DNA of 64,000 bases from Acuticoccus sediminis (lineage in GTDB: Bacteria; Pseudomonadota; Alphaproteobacteria; Rhizobiales; Amorphaceae). The stretch covers positions 310,001 to 374,000 of the forward strand of contig NZ_QHHQ01000005.1 in assembly GCF_003258595.1 (NCBI RefSeq), written 5' to 3'. The notes under the pieces are model-generated. The model was given only the letters and a program-made list of their open reading frames with translations, did no database searches and was not told the DNA's origin. Shown here piece after piece: positions 60,081 through 64,000 of the stretch; position 1 is the first letter of the stretch; each line of letters opens with the position of its first letter. The position numbers and the translations under genes were made by a program.

Positions 60081-60899
60081 ATGCAGCGTGTGCCCTACCG
60101 CAAGCAGGCCACCTATTTTCTGTCGACATTGGTGTCGGCTCTCGTCCTTCTCGGCATCGCGACCCTGACGGCCCGGGCGGAGGAGAAGTCACCCAAGGCC
60201 GTTCTGGAGCTCTTCACCAGCCAGGGCTGCTCGTCCTGCCCGTCGGCGGACAAGCTGATCGCCCAGTACGCCCGACGTGACGACGTCCTCGCGATGACGC
60301 TGCCGGTGAAGCTGTGGGACTATCTCGGCTGGTCCGACACGCTGGCGACCGAGATCAACACCAAGCGGCAGATGGCGTATTCGGTGGCGCGCGGCGACCG
60401 CGACGTCTACACGCCCCAGCTCGTCATCAACGGCGAGACGGCGATGCTCGGCAGCGACAAGGACGCGATCGACCAGGAAGTCGCGACGTCCGACCTCCCC
60501 CTCCCCATCGACCTGTCCCTCAACAACGGCGTGCTGGAGATCGACCTCGGCGACGCCGAGATCGACGCCGAGAGCGCCACGATCTGGCTGATGGTGCTCG
60601 ACGACCGGGTCCACGTCCCCGTCAGCGCGGGCGAGAACCGCGGCCGCAAGCTCGACTACTACAACGTGGTGCGCGACATGCGCCCGGTCGGCATCTGGAA
60701 GGGTCAGCCGATCAAGCTCGAGCTGCCGCTGTCGGACGTGGAGAAGCACGCGACGTCGGGCTGCGTCGTGATCGCCCAGGTCGACACGTTCAAGGGTCCC
60801 GGCCGGATCGTCGGCGCGGCGCAGCTCCACCAGATCTTTCCCGCCCGCACCATAGGCTCCGCGGACGGCAGCTTCCCCTACAAGCCCGGCATCCGCTGA
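60081..60899 (+). CDS. Exported DUF1223 thioredoxin-like protein
   Basis: The 272-residue product has an N-terminal signal segment (LVSALVLLGIATLTARA) and the DUF1223 signature VLELFTSQGCSSCPSADKLI (CSSC, about residues 51-54), followed by TLPVKLWDYLGWSDTLA and VYTPQLVINGE. The fold is thioredoxin-like, and the CxxC pair suggests a redox role in the periplasm, but no member's reaction is known to me. It stands alone; GGAGCG precedes the ATG. Confidence 0.9.
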   Translation: MQRVPYRKQATYFLSTLVSALVLLGIATLTARAEEKSPKAVLELFTSQGCSSCPSADKLIAQYARRDDVLAMTLPVKLWDYLGWSDTLATEINTKRQMAYSVARGDRDVYTPQLVINGETAMLGSDKDAIDQEVATSDLPLPIDLSLNNGVLEIDLGDAEIDAESATIWLMVLDDRVHVPVSAGENRGRKLDYYNVVRDMRPVGIWKGQPIKLELPLSDVEKHATSGCVVIAQVDTFKGPGRIVGAAQLHQIFPARTIGSADGSFPYKPGIR

Positions 60900-60942
60900 C
60901 GCCGCACGGTCCGGGGACGGCGCGGCGCCCGCGGACCGGCGC

Positions 60943-61383
60943 CTATTCGGCTTCCGCCCGGCCGCCCACGATGGCGAAGACGAAGCCGAGGACGATGCCG
61001 TAGACGATGTTGAACGCGAAGCTCATCGCGACCAGCACCGGATTGTTGGCATCCTGCAGGAAGATCTCGTGGCCCGTCAGCGGGGCGAAGACGACCATCA
61101 TCGCGAGCCACGTCAGGATCCCGAACGTCAGTCCCTCGAGGAAGGCGCTCCCCGGCAGGACCGGCTGGATCAGCGCGAAGATCACGCCGTAGACGACGAC
61201 GCCCAGGAACGCGTGGGCGGCCCAGGCCGCCTCGACCGTCTGCGGCATGCCGATACGGGCATTAAAGCTTTGAATTTGCGCCAGAAGCGGGAACTGCGGC
61301 AGGTCGGCCAGCTGGCCGTTGAGATAGATCAGACCTGACGCAACCAGTGTCGCGATCACGGCTGCAAAGATCGCGCGTGCCAT
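60943..61383 (-). CDS. Four-helix membrane protein of unknown function
   Basis: The 146-residue product has four hydrophobic stretches: IFAAVIATLVASGLIYL, AHAFLGVVVYGVIFALI, LTFGILTWLAMMVVFA and VAMSFAFNIVYGIVLGFVFA. I know of similar small membrane proteins without function. It is convergent with the DUF1223 gene and divergent from the Crp/Fnr gene (187 bp apart). The start at 61383 fits the first helix directly. Confidence 0.75.
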   Translation of the reverse strand: MARAIFAAVIATLVASGLIYLNGQLADLPQFPLLAQIQSFNARIGMPQTVEAAWAAHAFLGVVVYGVIFALIQPVLPGSAFLEGLTFGILTWLAMMVVFAPLTGHEIFLQDANNPVLVAMSFAFNIVYGIVLGFVFAIVGGRAEAE

Positions 61384-61569
61384 ATAGCCTCCCACGCCGA
61401 TGATTCGGCTTTGCCTTTCTCGCTGATCGCGCAGCGCATCATTATTGTCCAGCCGGACTTGCGGACGTGGCCTGTGACAGGTTGCATCTGTTGTGCGACT
61501 GCCTTCATACACAATGGCGCGTGTCCCGCCGACGCCGTCCGGCTCGACAAACAGGAAGATTGATGAACA

Positions 61570-62301
61570 GTGCCCGATAGCTGTTTGGTCGCCAAGCTGG
61601 GTCGGTTTGCCGCGTTGTCGGAGGCCGACGAGCTGATGCTCGCGGCGCTGGAGAAAGAGGAACGCGAGTATCGCAAGGACGAGATCGTGATCCGTTCCGG
61701 CGGCTCGGTCACGGAACTCTACGTCGTCAAGTCGGGTTGGCTCGCCTCTTATTCGTTGCTGGACGATGGACGTCGGCAGATCTTGCGATTGTTCTATCCC
61801 GGGGACATCGTGGACCTGTCGGAGATCGCGTTGGTGGTGTCGCGGCATGACATCAAGTGCCTGACGGCGACGGTCCTTTGCCCATTTCCAAAGGCCGGGC
61901 TGGAGCCAGTGTTCACCCACTCGCCGCGGCTTACGGCGCTCCTTTTCTCCATGACCGTGCGCGAGAACGCGACGCTGCTCGACCGGATCCGCGCCATCGG
62001 CCGGTTCAGCGCCTACGAGCGGGTGTGCTATCTCATCCTCGAGATCGCCTTCCGGCTCGACGCGACGGACGAGAACTCGGCGAGCCGCGACTTCCGCGTG
62101 CCGCTGACGCAGAGCGACATTGCCGACTTGCTCGGCCTCACCAACGTCTACGTCTCCAAGACGATGTCGCGGATCGAGAACGACGGGCTGATCAGCCGTG
62201 ACGGCAACCGCATCAGGATCCTCAAGCTCCGGACGATGGCGGAGCTCTGCAACTTCAACGGCGACCCGCACATCGATTCGAGCTGGTTTCCGGTCAAGTG
62301 A
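61570..62301 (+). CDS. Crp/Fnr-family transcription regulator
   Basis: The 243-residue regulator has an N-terminal cNMP-type barrel (about residues 15-130: YRKDEIVIRSGGSVTELYVVKSGWLAS, then FYPGDIVDLSEIAL) and a C-terminal HTH_Crp domain (PLTQSDIADLLGLTNVYVSKTMSRIENDGLI). Cys residues at about 6, 98, 106 and 152 do not match the four-Cys FNR pattern, so oxygen sensing by an iron-sulphur cluster is not evident, and the cassette has none of the key cAMP residues. The effector is unknown. It stands 39 bases before a carotenoid-type glycosyltransferase gene and so may regulate it. Confidence 0.88.
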   Translation: MPDSCLVAKLGRFAALSEADELMLAALEKEEREYRKDEIVIRSGGSVTELYVVKSGWLASYSLLDDGRRQILRLFYPGDIVDLSEIALVVSRHDIKCLTATVLCPFPKAGLEPVFTHSPRLTALLFSMTVRENATLLDRIRAIGRFSAYERVCYLILEIAFRLDATDENSASRDFRVPLTQSDIADLLGLTNVYVSKTMSRIENDGLISRDGNRIRILKLRTMAELCNFNGDPHIDSSWFPVK

Positions 62302-62340
62302 TGCGCTGAGGCGCGCATCCGCGGCCGCGCGGGTGGCGCC

Positions 62341-63573
62341 GTGAGGGTCGTCTTCGCCAGCCACGGCTCGCTCGGCGACCTTGTGCCGTTCCTGGAGATC
62401 GGCAAGGCGCTCGCGGCCCGCGGCCACACCGCGACGGTGGCGACCCATCCGGCGCATCGCGCCAGCGTCGCCGCCGCCGGGCTCGGCTTCGCGCCGATGC
62501 GCCCGGACCGGCCGGACGATCCCGCCTTCCACGCCCGCTTCATGCACCCGCGCCGCGGCCCCGCCTTCGCCTACACCAGGTATCTCGGCCCGGCGGTCGC
62601 GGCGAGCGACGCCGACCTTTCCGCCGCGGTGGCGGGCGCCGACGTCCTCGTCAGCGTGACGCTCGCACTCGCCGCGCCGATCGTCGCCGCGCGCACGGGG
62701 GTGCCGTGGCTCTCCGCGGCGTTCCAGCCGGCGATGCTCTACAGCGCGCTCGACCCGCCCCGCCTCGCGATGCTCCCCCTCGTGCGCGGCTGGCCGCAGT
62801 ACAACGCGCGCGTGCTCGCCTACGCCGAGAAGGGCGTCGAGGCCTGGGCCGCGCCGCTTCGCGCCTACCGCGCCGCCGCCGGCCTCGGCGACTACCCCGC
62901 CCACCCCGCCTTCCGTGGCCAGCATTCGCCCGATGGCGTGCTGGCGCTCTACTCCCCCCTCTTCGGCCCGGTGCCGGCGGACGCGCCGCGCGGCACCGTC
63001 CAGACCGGACAGGTGCTGCAGACCGGCAGCCCGCCGCTCGATCCGCGGATCGCCGACTTCCTGGCGGACGGCGAGCCGCCCGTGGTCTTCACCCTCGGCT
63101 CCGCCTCCGCCCACGTCGCCCGCCGCTTCTTCGAGGACAGCGCCCGCGCCGCGCGCCGCCTCGGCGTGCGTGCCCTCCTCCTCGCCGGGGGCGCGGGCGC
63201 AGGTCGCGATCTGCCGTCCGATCCGGCGCTCATGGTCGCGGGAAGCGCGCCCTACCAGGCCGTCTTCCCGCATGCGGCAGCGGTGGTGCACCAGGGCGGA
63301 ATCGGCACGATCGCGCTCGCGATGGCGGCCGGCGTGCCGATGGTCGCCGTTCCCTTCTCCCACGACCAGCCCGACAATGCGGCCCGCGCGGCCCGGGCGG
63401 GCGTGGCGCGGGTCGTGCCTCGCTGGCGCTACCGTCTCTCCGCTGCGCCGATCCTCCGACAGGTCCTGGACGACGGCGGGATGCGGGCGACCAGCGCCCG
63501 TCTCGCCCCGCTGATCGCAGCCGAGAACGGCGCGGAGCGGGCGGCGGACGCGATTATCGCCGCCGCGCGCTGA
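62341..63573 (+). CDS. UGT-like (GT1) glycosyltransferase, possible carotenoid glycosyltransferase
   Basis: The 410-residue GT-B enzyme has FASHGSLGDLVPFLEIGKALAARGH at the start and the GT1 donor signature HQGGIGTIALAMAAGVPMVAVPFSHDQPDNA near residues 320-350. This resembles CrtX-type zeaxanthin glucosyltransferases and macrolide/sterol glycosyltransferases. The adjacent crtY gene makes a carotenoid acceptor plausible, but this is context only. It starts at GTG 62341. Its stop touches the crtY stop directly (TGATCA at 63571-63576). Confidence 0.82.
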   Translation: MRVVFASHGSLGDLVPFLEIGKALAARGHTATVATHPAHRASVAAAGLGFAPMRPDRPDDPAFHARFMHPRRGPAFAYTRYLGPAVAASDADLSAAVAGADVLVSVTLALAAPIVAARTGVPWLSAAFQPAMLYSALDPPRLAMLPLVRGWPQYNARVLAYAEKGVEAWAAPLRAYRAAAGLGDYPAHPAFRGQHSPDGVLALYSPLFGPVPADAPRGTVQTGQVLQTGSPPLDPRIADFLADGEPPVVFTLGSASAHVARRFFEDSARAARRLGVRALLLAGGAGAGRDLPSDPALMVAGSAPYQAVFPHAAAVVHQGGIGTIALAMAAGVPMVAVPFSHDQPDNAARAARAGVARVVPRWRYRLSAAPILRQVLDDGGMRATSARLAPLIAAENGAERAADAIIAAAR

Positions 63574-64000
63574 TCAGCCGGCGGAGCGCTCCGGCAGGGC
63601 GCGGAGCGCGCCGGCGACCGGCACCGGCGGCTTGCCGAGGAGCACCCGCAGCCGGTCGGACCGGCGCATGCGGCCGGCGTAGAAGCGCTCGATGAGGGGC
63701 TGCGGCAGGCGGTGAAAGCGCTCGAGGACGAGGTGCCGGTCCTCCGGCCGGCCGGCGAGGAAGAGCATCCGGTTCAGGAGCCGCTCGTACGCCGTCCGTG
63801 CGACATGCCGGCGCACCAGGTCGCCGACCCGCTCCGAGACGCGCGCGGTGGTGACCGGTCCCGGCATCGCCCCCAGCATCAGCGCCGTCTCCACGGCGAC
63901 GGGGAGCGAATAGCTCGTCACCGGATGGAAGAGGCCCGCCCGCAGTCCGATCGGGACCGCCCCGCCATCCGGCGCCGCGTCCACCCACAGGGCGCGCGCG
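63574..64000 (-). CDS. crtY: Lycopene beta-cyclase, C-terminal part (5' part outside the window)
   Basis: The last 141 codons of a leftward gene whose start is beyond base 64000. The ending matches CrtY: GLRAGLFHPVTSYSLPVAVETALML (GLFHPxTxYS is the family signature), RLPQPLIERFYAGRM and GKPPVPVAGALRALP. CrtY closes both ends of lycopene to give beta-carotene. crtI and crtB, the earlier steps, are at 33227-35664. Its stop is back to back with that of the glycosyltransferase gene. Confidence 0.93.
   Translation of the reverse strand, partial: ARALWVDAAPDGGAVPIGLRAGLFHPVTSYSLPVAVETALMLGAMPGPVTTARVSERVGDLVRRHVARTAYERLLNRMLFLAGRPEDRHLVLERFHRLPQPLIERFYAGRMRRSDRLRVLLGKPPVPVAGALRALPERSAG

Noticed and set aside
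60943-63363. Leftward frame of about 800 codons covering the regulator and glycosyltransferase genes
   Set aside because: Only its last 146 codons look like a protein (membrane helices). The rest mirrors the two convincing rightward genes.

Overview
This is a 64 kb, very GC-rich chromosomal segment from an alphaproteobacterium, most likely of the order Hyphomicrobiales (Rhizobiales). The evidence is the gene order rpmH-rnpA-yidC-engB, dnaA close to rpsT, a dnaN-recF unit, an alphaproteobacterial-type mdh, cytochrome c maturation genes ccmABCDG, and carotenoid genes (crtI, crtB, crtY). Almost all of it is housekeeping chromosome. I see no prophage, insertion sequence, CRISPR array, rRNA or tRNA. 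Genus and species cannot be fixed from the sequence alone.

Layout: 1-1460 holds an ABC exporter of the YbbA/YbbP type, with the permease cut by the window edge. 2228-6128 holds small exported proteins and a dienelactone-hydrolase-like enzyme around a 1.2 kb non-coding stretch that contains a degenerate tandem repeat of about 43 bp. 6280-9414 is the rpmH-rnpA-yidC-engB operon with a near-perfect sigma-70 promoter; rnpA and engB appear to lack a usual start codon and may start at CTG. 9680-13635 has a VTT membrane protein overlapping an FAD oxidoreductase, then a histidine kinase. 14554-17121 is rplY-pth-ychF. 17397-23283 is a leftward run of ruvX, a deacetylase-like gene and four glycosyltransferases, divergent from a rightward trio at 23491-27439: an unusual ABC transporter, a cyclic-nucleotide-binding protein and a metallo-beta-lactamase-fold hydrolase.

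27646-29862 has two acyl-CoA metabolism genes separated by a cluster of hairpins. 30094-33115 has an L,D-transpeptidase, a pyruvyl-transferase-like protein and rluD. 33227-35664 is crtI-crtB. 35719-39676 is recF, dnaN and dnaA, all leftward, followed by a rhodanese gene, a 1.1 kb AT-richer gap that could hold a replication origin, and rpsT. 41735-48239 contains an enoyl-CoA hydratase, zapE, mdh, two related exported proteins, a GNAT enzyme and sucC; sucD is not in the window. 48486-53401 is a mixture of small stress or accessory enzymes. acnA (leftward) and ccmABCDG (rightward) diverge at 56344-56444. The window ends with a DUF1223 protein, a Crp/Fnr regulator, a UGT-type glycosyltransferase and the 3' end of crtY.

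The most unusual item is the trio at 23491-27439 with its glycosyltransferase neighbours. The ABC protein has a nucleotide-binding domain expanded by about 320 residues, in which a stretch following the Q-loop seems to occur three times, and its catalytic motifs are altered. Its co-translated partners suggest control by a cyclic nucleotide. Together they look like a regulated glycan assembly and export system that I do not recognise from characterised pathways.
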